Shown: positions 7,601-14,888 of the stretch, one piece after another
How the letters are laid out: every line of letters starts with the position of its first letter
Numbering within the stretch: the stretch's first letter is position 1
Source of the DNA: JAKJGV01 sp964617565
GTDB taxonomy: Bacteria; Verrucomicrobiota; Kiritimatiellia; CAIQIC01; JAGNIJ01
Direction of reading: 5' to 3'
Length of the DNA stretch: 35,712 bases
Assembly (NCBI GenBank): GCA_964617565.1
Contig: CAZTYH010000025.1
Location: forward strand, 1-35,712
Notes under the pieces: generated by a model
Databases searched by the model: none
Told to the model about the DNA's origin: nothing
The model's input: only the letters and a program-made list of their open reading frames with translations
Made by a program: the position numbers and the translations under genes

Positions 7601-10182
7601 GGATTGTCCTGGTAGAGCGCGGCGACCGAATAATTCGAATAAACGAGCGAGAAGCGCAGTTCGATGCCTGAGTTGTTAAAGAAGGACGAAGCGCTTGAAA
7701 TCGTTCCGATATAGCGAGAGTTGCCCCATGTTCCGGGACTTGACCGCTTGGTCAAAAACTCAACCGTAAGCTGATCGGCCGAGGCATCGTATCCCGCGCG
7801 GAGAATAGCCGCGTTGGACGCCGCATAAGGATCAAGTGCAGTCCCTGGCCCTTGAATCAGTGCATGATAAGCCCAGGCATCCGCGCCGCCGCTGCTACGC
7901 GCCAAAGCGACGGAGATGGTGGCGAGATGAGCCGAAAACAGGTAGCTCATTCCGTCGTCGCCCCATGAAAGTGGCGTATCCGTGCGCACCCCGAGCGAGT
8001 CGTCGTCCGACGCCGCCGGAGTCACCTGGAGCCGTCCGCCGGATTCAACGATGCGGGTGCTGCCGGGATCGTTGTATCGCACCCAGATATTGCTGAGTGT
8101 GCCATCCTCGAAATCGTCGGAAACAAACGTGCCTGAAACCGGTTCATAGCAGAAGTCGGCCAGCACGAGTTCCTGGCTGGATAGCGGCGACTGGCCGTTG
8201 AACATCCACATCATCATGCGAACCACTTCATTGGTGTCGGGCGGTATGTCGTCGCCTTCGTAAGTCCATGCCGAGATCAACGCGCTGGTCGAAGCGGGCG
8301 CATCTGTGTGCCCGTACCAGCTCCGATACTGCACCTGGCGCGGAGCCCATCGGAACTCATGCGTGGTGAGCGAGCCGGTGAATGAGTGCGCTCCTTCGTT
8401 GCGATGCCCGGAGATGTAGTAGGGCTGCACGGTATAGAATAGGTTTGTGGGAGCATCCACATAGGCACGTGTGAACTCGATGTCCAGGCCGGGGAGAGAG
8501 GGGCTGTGCGTTCCAAGGCCTGCGACTACATTCGAGTCGAGTAGATCGGGGCGCCCGACGGTCTGCCAGCGATACACGCCATGACCGAGCGAATCGGCCG
8601 ATTCAACGCCGCCACAATACCATGTGTCACCGATATTTTTGACAGACAACCGGAGGTAGTCGTTACCGTCCACATTCACGCATTGGGCAGACCATTGGTT
8701 TTCATCCGGATCGCCCAGCGTATCGCGAACGTTCCAGGTGCGTCCTTTCCATTCAAATGAGATTGGGTGGAATTTCAGGTCAACGGTTTGCTTCTTCAGA
8801 AGGTTGGCCATGTCGCCCGTCGTCAACCAGACCTCGACCGTTGCGCCGGCCGTGTTTGGCCAGGTAAAGGTGGCGACGCTTTTTGCGGGCAAAGTGTACG
8901 TGAAGGATTGGCCGGACCAGCGGAAGGTGAAGTCGCGTGATGAAGTATTCGGGTTGCAGGCAATCGCGACCATGGAGGTGTCTGGATTCACAAAGGCCAC
9001 CGTGTAAGGGCCTCCGATCGCGGTCTCGGAGGCCTCGATGCGCCGCGCGCCGGGACGCAGGAAGCGGCTTGCGTGACCCAGCGCATAATATTCCGAGTTT
9101 GTGGTGATAACGGAAGTGTTGGTGTTGATCGTCACCAGGCCGCGGCAGGTACTGCAACCTCCGGCGATTTTCGGTCCGCCGTTCTGATCGAGCGCGAGGT
9201 TCCACTTGATCACGGTCTTGGACCAGTGGCGCAGTGAACCGATGATTAAGGTTTGCGCATCCCAGAGTAGAGAATTGGAGAAGCTGCCGGACCATGAACC
9301 CGAGGAGCATTCGGTGAAATAGATGTCCTTGGTTGGATGCGCATCCCGAACGAGCGATTGAACGGAGACATCACCCGCATAACCGTGAAAGGCGGAGCCG
9401 GCGGCATAAGCCGCGGCGCCGGCATCGTTCAGCACGGTAATAGGATAGTTGAACTGGTCCCAGTTGTGATCATAGACGAGGATCTTTGTCGCGATGGCGT
9501 TGGTCGCGAAATCACTACCTACGCGCTTGATCAATTCAATCTGGTTGGACGCCGCCATGTATGAGCCGGCATACGTGTTCGGTTCGTAGAGCGGCTCGTT
9601 CTGCAGGGTCAGCGAATGGATAGGCAATCCATGCGCCGTGTAGGCATGGATGAACTTGCGGAGGTAGGCGGCATAGACTCCATATGCATTGGTTTTCAGC
9701 GTACCGGAATAGAGGTCACCGCCGTTCTTCATCCATGCCGGGGGGCTCCAGGATGACGCCATGATTTTCAGGTTCGTATTCAGCGTGGCGATCTTCTGGA
9801 GAAGCGGAATGATGTACGATTCATCGTAGGCGATGGAAAAGTTGGTCAGCCCATAATCGGTTTGTCCGAAGGGCATATCGTCATAGGTATAGTCCTGCAG
9901 GCGGAAGTCTGATGATCCGACGGGCTGGCGCAGGAAATTCAGGCCGGCGCCGTTGGTAGGGCAGAAGAGGTGAATCAGCAGATTGCTTCGCGCGGCAGGT
10001 GAAAGCTTGTTCTGGATCAGCCACGCGGAAGAGTCGGTTAGCGATGCGCCGAAGCCCTCGATCTCCTGATAGGTGATCGAAGGATCAATCGTTACGATTG
10101 TCTCGTGCGCCTGGGCAAAAAAACAAAACGTTAAAGACACGAATACAACTGTGGCCCACCGGTACATCATAACGGCATACAA
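4630..10182 (-). CDS. Giant secreted GH30-family glycosidase with accessory modules
   Basis: A 1,850-residue secreted multimodular enzyme. After a signal peptide (to ~residue 25, AQA), residues ~28-460 form a GH30 (beta-glucosylceramidase-like) catalytic domain with its beta-sandwich. EGFGASLTDS opens it; E196 in LQNEPL is the probable acid/base and E291 in YFTECS the probable nucleophile. GH30 enzymes hydrolyse beta-glucosyl, beta-xylosyl or beta-1,6-linked glycans. Next come a jelly-roll-like region (~465-680), a module at ~687-910 repeated at ~1294-1513, a beta region at ~925-1105, and a CBM4/9-like module from ~1120. At residue 1753 a calcium-loop stretch (DFDRDGYSNAAE) leads into a ~98-residue tail ending YYRIGIRLP. 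I suspect the tail acts in sorting or surface attachment, as in related Verrucomicrobiota proteins. The start is TTG at 10182 with GGGAGGG 10 nt upstream; ATG at 10170 is an alternative. Confidence 0.85.
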   Translation of the reverse strand: MYAVMMYRWATVVFVSLTFCFFAQAHETIVTIDPSITYQEIEGFGASLTDSSAWLIQNKLSPAARSNLLIHLFCPTNGAGLNFLRQPVGSSDFRLQDYTYDDMPFGQTDYGLTNFSIAYDESYIIPLLQKIATLNTNLKIMASSWSPPAWMKNGGDLYSGTLKTNAYGVYAAYLRKFIHAYTAHGLPIHSLTLQNEPLYEPNTYAGSYMAASNQIELIKRVGSDFATNAIATKILVYDHNWDQFNYPITVLNDAGAAAYAAGSAFHGYAGDVSVQSLVRDAHPTKDIYFTECSSGSWSGSFSNSLLWDAQTLIIGSLRHWSKTVIKWNLALDQNGGPKIAGGCSTCRGLVTINTNTSVITTNSEYYALGHASRFLRPGARRIEASETAIGGPYTVAFVNPDTSMVAIACNPNTSSRDFTFRWSGQSFTYTLPAKSVATFTWPNTAGATVEVWLTTGDMANLLKKQTVDLKFHPISFEWKGRTWNVRDTLGDPDENQWSAQCVNVDGNDYLRLSVKNIGDTWYCGGVESADSLGHGVYRWQTVGRPDLLDSNVVAGLGTHSPSLPGLDIEFTRAYVDAPTNLFYTVQPYYISGHRNEGAHSFTGSLTTHEFRWAPRQVQYRSWYGHTDAPASTSALISAWTYEGDDIPPDTNEVVRMMMWMFNGQSPLSSQELVLADFCYEPVSGTFVSDDFEDGTLSNIWVRYNDPGSTRIVESGGRLQVTPAASDDDSLGVRTDTPLSWGDDGMSYLFSAHLATISVALARSSGGADAWAYHALIQGPGTALDPYAASNAAILRAGYDASADQLTVEFLTKRSSPGTWGNSRYIGTISSASSFFNNSGIELRFSLVYSNYSVAALYQDNPISITTVSGSSTGLHSLSELLFSGHYCVGAQNHENGRGAAQWEEVAARAVAELPSTAGGNGEEGPGTTVIQLGNGSGASTWNAPLDSTYTRHRAQVLYRRDDIGRSGPITQLLINVLSAPDITIDRYTIRMRHTTQETVAASFLNSGWTTVHVSNVSMPSGTRGWYGFGFSTSFVYDARSNLLVDFVFDNSPYKDNSPVPAASYSPTDYKACFVVSADRNDPFTWTTPPGGKKYTYNGNRIIDIRLAFPYEPPPPLGDNLSFEDGAEGFITNVPSWSVKGSVYAGAIRSSSAIHGRQSLKLWKGEGTGDQSLYQAIKYFAASNQYNLSGYILSENGEPFSGENAYGALLLEWYGTEGLLRTDESARFDASYAGGVWHPFSISAVPPVGTTSGRFSCALFSSPDQAGSLFFDRLALTATPASPGSGGIPLSRTYALFDNFNDNTMSNIWIRSGDFGATVFQETDGCFRIRPGTNWQWQSSGYVSASPIPWSNSNAWHVFSATLSTIKVDSVSGGNDIETLLAICSEQDNPWWSANSVGLYGYYNASEDSIHMQLLTKTNAASSTGTERFNGTIIGVSRYLNATNGLRISIALGQGQYDLRFNDRAGLPVPVAVNFGSSRAPHNLGETTTNAYWYIGAQNDDLRRGTVYWDETAIYGTHAPAVSFLSVAQTSSDGTGIVTISNEIWDVNGDFCRLGLEGSINNGSSWFPIFASSIAHTLPAALAPSQTGINAFSIQTTNNAGVLQSNLVAFTWDTKGAGFDGLTLTNVRLRLRVDDGDVGFGPITSIAFAVDNEAPESDSATVTVEGGATWTLNTTLSATWSGFADAGSEVAGYYYSASNQEGTDSGSFIADTSGFLADAEADATNTFYVWAMDIYGNIGSAAFSQIMVLSESGDFDRDGYSNAAESIIGTDPMDAESWMELQQAMLSGEHLIEWESLVGRRYSVYYTDRLGDAWQPVVTHTNLPGTGDPMSYSADLQNVTSRYYRIGIRLP

Positions 10183-10188
10183 CTTTAT

Positions 10189-10218
10189 CGTGCCCTCCCA
10201 TCACAAGAAATGGGCACG
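10189..10218 (-). promoter_or_regulatory. Leader hairpin overlapping the GH30 ribosome-binding site
   Basis: In the minus-strand leader, CGTGCCC (10218-10212) can pair with GGGCACG (10195-10189) across a 16-nt loop. The right arm includes the last three G of the GGGAGGG ribosome-binding site at 10199-10193. A second pairing, CCCAT with ATGGG, is possible inside it. Folding would hide the site that serves the TTG start at 10182. Function in translational control is inference. Confidence 0.4.
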
Positions 10219-10321
10219 GTCCCAGTCCTTGTCGTAAATAAATACACGGCATGGCATTGGGAGTAAATAGCTCTATCCAAGTCTCGTGTAGATTGCATTA
10301 AATTGCACGGAAAAACGCGAA

Positions 10322-12064
10322 TTATTTCTTTTCCGCGGTCTCGATGAGCATCGGGTTGAAGCGGTTCTTTGCGAAGAGATACCAGGCGGAAGGCGAAACG
10401 CTGCCCTTACGAATGTCCCACCCGGTGAATCCACCTTCCGCGTTCAGCACATAGGGGACGGCCTTGAGTTCGCGGCCGTCGAGGTTGCGGTTCACGATCA
10501 TCAGGTCCATCTGGTTGGCGTAGAAATTTCCGCGCTCATGATTGCCGACCGCAAAATACGCGCAGGCGATGTGACCGACGCCGTCCACCCAGATGTTGTT
10601 CACCAGAGCGTTGGGCGAATGGAATACGCCGACCACGGTTTTGCCGTTGAACTCGACCGTCTTGCGGAACCGGAGATCGAAATCCGGCACGTCGAGTAAT
10701 TCAGCGCCCTCGGGCGCGTAGGCCAGGGCGCGCCACGTATAGAGATCGAGCGGGAGATTGCTGCCTTTGAGCTGGCTCTCGAGCCAATGCCGGACCTTGC
10801 GTGCATGATCTCCCATGCCCAGCAGGCGGAAGAATGCATAACAGTCAATGTTGCCTTCGTGGTGACCGTGATCTTCGTGCAACCGTACATCGCCCTTGCG
10901 CCATCCGTGTTGAACGTACCCGCCGCGTCCCTCATCCGTTTCCTTGAACCATGAAAGGACGAGGTCCGTCATGAGCTGTTCGATTTCGCTGTACCGGCCC
11001 GATCCGTAAAGCTTGTCGTAGTACAGGTAGGTGTACATCAGCCACACCATGTCGCCCATCCATCGGTCGCTTTCCTTGTCCGCGTAAAACAAGACCTGTC
11101 CGTCCTTCTCCACCGGATGTGCATTCTGGAAGAATCCGCGCGCTTCGCCATTATAAAAGAGGTTCTGGCGGAATTGTTCCGTGTTATCCCGATCGGTCGC
11201 GCCGGCGAAGAAATCCAGAATTCGCTCCGCTCGCTCACGCTCCCCCTTGACCAGGAAAGCCATGGCGGCGAGCGCGTTGTTGAAGGTCTGGATTTCCTTG
11301 TCCTCCAGTGTTCCGAGAAGATTCTTTGCAGATGTGCTCGTGTCCTGGACGTGCTTGAGCCATTCGAGCACCAGTGGTTCTTCCGGAGCAAGAACAGCGT
11401 CGCGGCGCTGCCGGACTCCGAAACCGGGCAATTCTCTGTCCGGGTCCAGTTGCGGTCCGGCCGGAGACAGGGTAGGGGGCGTTCCCGCCGGAGCGGGTCC
11501 GACCTCGGACAGCCAGATCGTTCCGCGACCGCCTTCGCCGGCAGGAACCACCATCAGTTTTGCGAAGTTCTCAAACGTTGCATTCTCGCCGCCCCACCAA
11601 TATTCGACAGTACTCATATCCATTACAACCGATGTCCAATCATTGAATTCATTTTCCAAAGGAAGCGTTCGTCCATAAACCGATCCATCGCTATCAATCA
11701 ACTTGATTTCAAGGCCGCCTATGCCCTTCGCCTTGATGTCGAACGCAAGGGGGGTGATGTGCGGATCCACGCCTTCGTGGATATCGCGGATGAACTCGAC
11801 ATACCCATGACCTGATTTCGGCATTTTGTAATCAATGCGAACGGCTTGTCTTCCATCGAGGAACTCGTCAGTCATAGCGGCCGAGCTGCCTTTGCCGCTG
11901 TTGGTTGTCCATTGCGCCGAAGTCGCCCAGCGGCGCGGGGGCGGAACGCGTTTCGCGAAGCGCGGAGGAATGAATCTTCCGCATCCGGCCACGAACAAGC
12001 AAACGTGCAGAAACAGGAGTCGAGCAGCGTATGCAGGAAAGGGTGTTTTTACAGAGTTCATCAT
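10322..12064 (-). CDS. Lipoprotein with sugar-binding and alpha/alpha-toroid-like domains
   Basis: A 580-residue probable lipoprotein. The signal peptide ends in a lipobox-like LFVAGC with the lipidated Cys at residue 28. Residues ~40-185 look like a beta-sandwich carbohydrate-binding domain (AFDIKAKGIGGLEIKLID, then TIWLSEVG). Residues ~215-570 are mostly helical, with repeated helix pairs and aromatic-rich turns (WMGDMVWLMYTYLYYDK, GNIDCYAFFRLLGMGDHARK). This fits a six-hairpin glycosidase-like or lyase-like toroid, but I cannot assign a family. The stretch HEDHGHHEGN is His-rich and may sit in the active cleft. It lies upstream of the GH30 gene on the same strand, 139 bp away, and may act on the same glycan. 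ATG codons at 12064 and 12061 are both possible. No clear Shine-Dalgarno precedes them. Confidence 0.6.
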   Translation of the reverse strand: MMNSVKTPFPAYAARLLFLHVCLFVAGCGRFIPPRFAKRVPPPRRWATSAQWTTNSGKGSSAAMTDEFLDGRQAVRIDYKMPKSGHGYVEFIRDIHEGVDPHITPLAFDIKAKGIGGLEIKLIDSDGSVYGRTLPLENEFNDWTSVVMDMSTVEYWWGGENATFENFAKLMVVPAGEGGRGTIWLSEVGPAPAGTPPTLSPAGPQLDPDRELPGFGVRQRRDAVLAPEEPLVLEWLKHVQDTSTSAKNLLGTLEDKEIQTFNNALAAMAFLVKGERERAERILDFFAGATDRDNTEQFRQNLFYNGEARGFFQNAHPVEKDGQVLFYADKESDRWMGDMVWLMYTYLYYDKLYGSGRYSEIEQLMTDLVLSWFKETDEGRGGYVQHGWRKGDVRLHEDHGHHEGNIDCYAFFRLLGMGDHARKVRHWLESQLKGSNLPLDLYTWRALAYAPEGAELLDVPDFDLRFRKTVEFNGKTVVGVFHSPNALVNNIWVDGVGHIACAYFAVGNHERGNFYANQMDLMIVNRNLDGRELKAVPYVLNAEGGFTGWDIRKGSVSPSAWYLFAKNRFNPMLIETAEKK

Positions 12065-12143
12065 GACAAATAGATTGCCAGATCTGCAACCGATTACAAT
12101 AACTAATTATTAATTAAACGTGGATTTTGTGTCCAAGTACTGC

Positions 12144-12172
12144 TTGATTCGGACTGATTTACTCAACAGTAT
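12144..12172 (+). promoter_or_regulatory. Possible sigma-70 promoter for the 12216 gene
   Basis: TTGATT at 12144-12149 and CAGTAT at 12167-12172 are separated by 17 bp. The gene start follows 43 bp downstream. The match is moderate and the surroundings are AT-rich, so chance resemblance is possible. Confidence 0.35.
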
Positions 12173-12215
12173 TTCAATATGTGTGTATGCTAGGGCCGGA
12201 AAGGGGTCATTTGTT

Positions 12216-12815
12216 ATGGTGGGTATTATCGCTCTTGTGGTGTCGCTGGTTGCGCTTCTGCTGGGCATTGTTGCCTTGGTAAAGGCTTCCGACCTTCGAG
12301 AAGACTTGAATCGCCAGAAGCGCCTGCACGGTGAATTGTCGGATACCTTGAAGACGCGGCTTGAAAGCCTGGCGAAGACGATGACATCGCGTGAGAGCCC
12401 CTTTGCACCTGCGTCTCAGCGATCAACACCGCCAGCCTCTCAGAAATCTGCTCCACCGGCCTCTCCCAGTCCCCAGAAGTCGGCGCCACCTCCGCCTGCG
12501 CCAGAGCCGGCAGAGGAACAATTCATCAATTTCGACTGCTCACACTGCAACCAGAATATTGATGCGCCGGCAGCCATGGCGGGATACCACGTATCGTGTC
12601 CGACCTGCTCAACACTCATTACCGTTCCCCTTGAATCCTCCAGCGCGGCAGCGGCGCGAGCCGCCGCACGCGAGGAAAATCAGCCCGTAATTGGTGATGA
12701 CGTGGATATGGAGGAAGAAGTGTTGAAGGGTGCGACCGTGCGGATAGACATCAGCAAAGTCTTCGAGGAGATGGAGCCGCCGAAGCGGCAAATCGTGATC
12801 AAGCGTCGAGGATAA
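12216..12815 (+). CDS. Membrane-anchored zinc-ribbon protein with Pro/Ser-rich linker
   Basis: A 199-residue protein of unknown function. Residues 1-23 form one strongly hydrophobic transmembrane segment (MVGIIALVVSLVALLLGIVA). A charged, probably coiled-coil stretch follows at ~25-60, then a low-complexity Pro/Ala/Ser/Lys linker at ~62-100. A zinc ribbon follows with C108-x2-C111 and C128-x2-C131 (FDCSHCNQNI and SCPTCSTLI), and an acidic tail. If the N-terminus is inserted in the usual way, the ribbon would face the cytoplasm. I chose ATG 12216 over the GTG at 12120 because the upstream extension is not membrane-like and GGAAAGGGG lies shortly before 12216. It converges with another zinc-ribbon membrane protein gene at 12860. 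The function is unknown. Confidence 0.65.
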   Translation: MVGIIALVVSLVALLLGIVALVKASDLREDLNRQKRLHGELSDTLKTRLESLAKTMTSRESPFAPASQRSTPPASQKSAPPASPSPQKSAPPPPAPEPAEEQFINFDCSHCNQNIDAPAAMAGYHVSCPTCSTLITVPLESSSAAAARAAAREENQPVIGDDVDMEEEVLKGATVRIDISKVFEEMEPPKRQIVIKRRG

Positions 12816-12827
12816 CCTGATTCATGC

Positions 12828-12844
12828 CCGACCGCACAGGTCGG
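12828..12844. terminator. Short hairpin between convergent genes
   Basis: CCGACC at 12828-12833 pairs with GGTCGG at 12839-12844 around a 5-nt loop. It sits between two convergent genes, so it could stop transcription both ways. There is no U-run on either side, so it is weak as a rho-independent terminator. Confidence 0.35.
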
Positions 12845-12859
12845 AAGATGCGAAGCCCT

Positions 12860-13054
12860 TCAGCACCTGGAAAGCATGATGGCCAGGAGGGCCAGCATGA
12901 TCAAAGCCCCTCCGATACGGAGTCCGACCTGTGTATGCGTAGGCACTGGAAATTCATAGTTGCAGATCGGGCAGCGGTTGTTATTGACCGGGATTTCGCA
13001 GCCACAGGATGGGCACTCGCGCGAGCGGAACGACTTGTCTATTTCCAGTTTCAA
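12860..13054 (-). CDS. Small tail-anchored zinc-ribbon membrane protein
   Basis: A 64-residue protein. A zinc ribbon is formed by C14-x2-C17 and C28-x2-C31 (ECPSCGCE and RCPICNYE), followed by one C-terminal transmembrane segment at ~43-62 (LRIGGALIMLALLAIML). The layout predicts a cytoplasmic metal-binding head anchored by its tail. Its ATG overlaps the TGA of the ftsB-like gene by 4 bp (ATGA at 13051-13054), so the two are translationally coupled. That links it to the division gene, but a role in division is inference. I do not recognise a named family. A similar pairing of ribbon and membrane segment, in reversed order, is encoded next door at 12216. Confidence 0.65.
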   Translation of the reverse strand: MKLEIDKSFRSRECPSCGCEIPVNNNRCPICNYEFPVPTHTQVGLRIGGALIMLALLAIMLSRC

Positions 13055-13365
13055 CGTGCCATCCGGTTGGTTGGACGTTCCTGGTCAACGAACTTGAACA
13101 CGGTTTCGCCCGGCCGGACATAGCCGAATTCTTCGCGGGCAACCTTTTCCACGAATCGCGGATCGGAACGCAGCCGGTCCTGTTGTTCCTTGAGGTGACG
13201 GAGGATTTCTTCTTCCATCCGGATCTCCTCCTGCAGCACGGCCTCTTTGCGCCTTAATTCCTGGTGGTGCTGTATCTGCGGCACGAAAATAGAGATGCCC
13301 AGGACCACCAGCAATACGCCGATGGCAATCCAGCCGAATCTATAAATCATTACCCAGATATTCAT
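13051..13365 (-). CDS. ftsB: FtsB/DivIC-type septum formation protein
   Basis: A 104-residue small bitopic protein. One transmembrane segment near residues 8-28 (GWIAIGVLLVVLGISIFV) is followed by a coiled coil (ELRRKEAVLQEEIRMEEEIL). It ends with the family signature of this group, RSDPRFVEKVAREEFGYVRPGE. FtsB/DivIC proteins bind FtsL and FtsQ in the divisome and help activate septal peptidoglycan synthesis in the periplasm. I chose ATG 13365; TTG at 13410 would add 15 residues with no membrane or domain match. The gene follows eno on the same strand, a linkage seen in many bacteria, but a strong hairpin lies between them. It overlaps the downstream zinc-ribbon gene by 4 bp. Confidence 0.8.
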   Translation of the reverse strand: MNIWVMIYRFGWIAIGVLLVVLGISIFVPQIQHHQELRRKEAVLQEEIRMEEEILRHLKEQQDRLRSDPRFVEKVAREEFGYVRPGETVFKFVDQERPTNRMAR

Positions 13366-13419
13366 AAGAACACCGATACCAGTGTATCCCTGCGCCTCAC
13401 AATCGTTCAACCGGAAATG

Positions 13420-13455
13420 GAAAATGGTTGATGGCGCAAGCCATCAACCATTTTC
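13420..13455. terminator. Perfect 16-bp hairpin between eno and ftsB
   Basis: The left arm at 13420-13435 (GAAAATGGTTGATGGC) is a perfect complement of the right arm at 13440-13455, with a GCAA loop at 13436-13439. On the minus strand it lies just after the eno stop codon at 13478. The stem ends in A/U pairs (TTTTC), but no long U-run follows. It is most simply an intrinsic terminator or an RNA-stabilising 3' end for the highly expressed eno message. Confidence 0.6.
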
Positions 13456-13477
13456 GCGCATTTTATGAGTAGTCGTA

Positions 13478-14746
13478 TCAGCAGCCGTACCGCGCCACGT
13501 CACCCAGGAGCTGCTCGATGCGCAGCAACTGGTTGTATTTGCAGATGCGGTCCGTGCGGCTCAATGAGCCGGTCTTGATCTGGCCGGCATTGGTGGCGAC
13601 TGCGATATCGGCGATGGTCGCATCTTCCGTCTCACCGGAACGATGGCTGATCACGGAGGTGTAGCCTGCGGTCTTGGCCATCTCGATGGCATCCAGCGTT
13701 TCCGTCAGGGTGCCGATCTGGTTGACCTTGATCAGGATCGAATTCGCGACGCCCATATCAATGCCCTTCTTGAGAAACTTCGTGTTGGTGACAAACAGAT
13801 CATCACCGACTAGCTGGATCTTGTCGCCCAGCCGCTCTGTCATCAGCTTCCAGCCTTCCCAGTCGCTCTCGGCCATGCCGTCCTCGATGCTTACGATCGG
13901 GTACTTCTTCACCCAGTTCTCCCAGAAGTCCACCATCTTGTCGGCGTTCTTCTCGGACTTGTCGCTCTTCTTGAAGACGTATTTCTTTTTCTTCGTGTCG
14001 TAGAACTCGCTGGCCGCGGGATCGAGCGCGATGAACACGTCTTTGCCAGGCTTGTACCCGGCGACGACGATTGCCTCCATGATGGCGTCGAGCGCCGCAA
14101 CGTTACTCGCGAGGTTCGGGGCGAAACCGCCTTCATCGCCGACGGCGGTGCTAAGGCCCTTCTTTTTCAGCACGCTTTTGAGAGCGTGGAAAACCTCGGT
14201 GCCCATGCGCAGGCCTTCGCAGAAACTCGGTGCGCCGCGGGGCACGATCATGAACTCCTGCACGTCCACCGGAGCGTCCGAGTGCGCTCCACCGTTCATG
14301 ACGTTCATCATGGGGATGGGAAGCGTCTTGGCATTGGTGCCGCCGATGTAGCGGAAGAGTGGCAGGCCGAGGTAGTTGGCGGCCGCGTGCGCGGTCGCGA
14401 GCGAGACGCCGAGGATCGCGTTGGCGCCAAGCTTCTTCTTGGTCTCCGTGCCGTCGAGCGCGATCAGCGCCTGATCGAGTGCGGTCTGGTCCAGCGCATC
14501 CATCCCGATGATTTCCGGCAGGATGACTTCGTTGACGTTTTTGACAGCCTTCTGGACGCCCTTGCCGAGGTAGCGTTTCTTGTCGCCGTCTCGCAACTCA
14601 ACGGCTTCGTTTTCGCCCGTAGAGGCGCCAGAGGGGACGGCGGCGCGGCCTATATCGCCCGTGGCGAGACAGACTTCGACTTCGACGGTCGGATTGCCGC
14701 GGGAATCCAGAATTTCACGGCCAATGACATCAATAATCTCTGACAT
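13478..14746 (-). CDS. eno: Enolase
   Basis: A 422-residue enolase, full length for the family. It converts 2-phosphoglycerate to phosphoenolpyruvate in glycolysis in the cytoplasm. The N-terminal domain begins IIDVIGREILDSRGNPTVE. Catalytic residues are visible: E205 in VGDEGGFAPN and K340 in SILIKVNQIG. The magnesium ligands D242, E288 and D315 lie in ALDPAASEF, SIEDGM and VGDDLF. The loop SHRSGETED is also intact. The start at 14746 is fixed by AGGAG 7 nt upstream and by alignment; the frame extends to 14842 but that extension is not enolase. A promoter-like sequence lies upstream at 14796-14824 and a strong hairpin follows the stop. The gene is transcribed toward ftsB and divergently from nadD. 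Confidence 0.98.
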   Translation of the reverse strand: MSEIIDVIGREILDSRGNPTVEVEVCLATGDIGRAAVPSGASTGENEAVELRDGDKKRYLGKGVQKAVKNVNEVILPEIIGMDALDQTALDQALIALDGTETKKKLGANAILGVSLATAHAAANYLGLPLFRYIGGTNAKTLPIPMMNVMNGGAHSDAPVDVQEFMIVPRGAPSFCEGLRMGTEVFHALKSVLKKKGLSTAVGDEGGFAPNLASNVAALDAIMEAIVVAGYKPGKDVFIALDPAASEFYDTKKKKYVFKKSDKSEKNADKMVDFWENWVKKYPIVSIEDGMAESDWEGWKLMTERLGDKIQLVGDDLFVTNTKFLKKGIDMGVANSILIKVNQIGTLTETLDAIEMAKTAGYTSVISHRSGETEDATIADIAVATNAGQIKTGSLSRTDRICKYNQLLRIEQLLGDVARYGC

Positions 14747-14753
14747 GTTGCAT

Positions 14754-14758
14754 CTCCT
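14754..14758 (-). promoter_or_regulatory. Ribosome-binding site that sets the eno start
   Basis: AGGAG on the minus strand lies 7 nt before the ATG at 14746. It rules out the longer reading of the frame up to 14842. Confidence 0.75.
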
Positions 14759-14795
14759 GTTTTTATGCGGGTTGAAACCGATTCGATGAGTGCGA

Positions 14796-14824
14796 AACCT
14801 AGGAGAATCGCGCCGGTAATGCAA
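14796..14824 (-). promoter_or_regulatory. Probable sigma-70 promoter of eno
   Basis: On the minus strand TTGCAT (14824-14819) and TAGGTT (14801-14796) are separated by exactly 17 bp. This is a fair match to housekeeping consensus, about 50 bp before the eno start. It lies in the 142-bp region between divergent eno and nadD. Confidence 0.45.
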
Positions 14825-14888
14825 GACACAAACGAGACGCAATTACGTGTTTGCCGTGGCCGTTCATCTGCTTATGATGAAGCGAGAG

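Noticed and set aside
11117..11815. 232-codon open frame on the plus strand
   Set aside because: It is antisense to the toroid lipoprotein gene and shows no signal, domain or ribosome-binding site.
12120..12215. N-terminal extension of the zinc-ribbon protein from GTG 12120
   Set aside because: The extra 32 residues have no signal or domain character, and a better site precedes ATG 12216.
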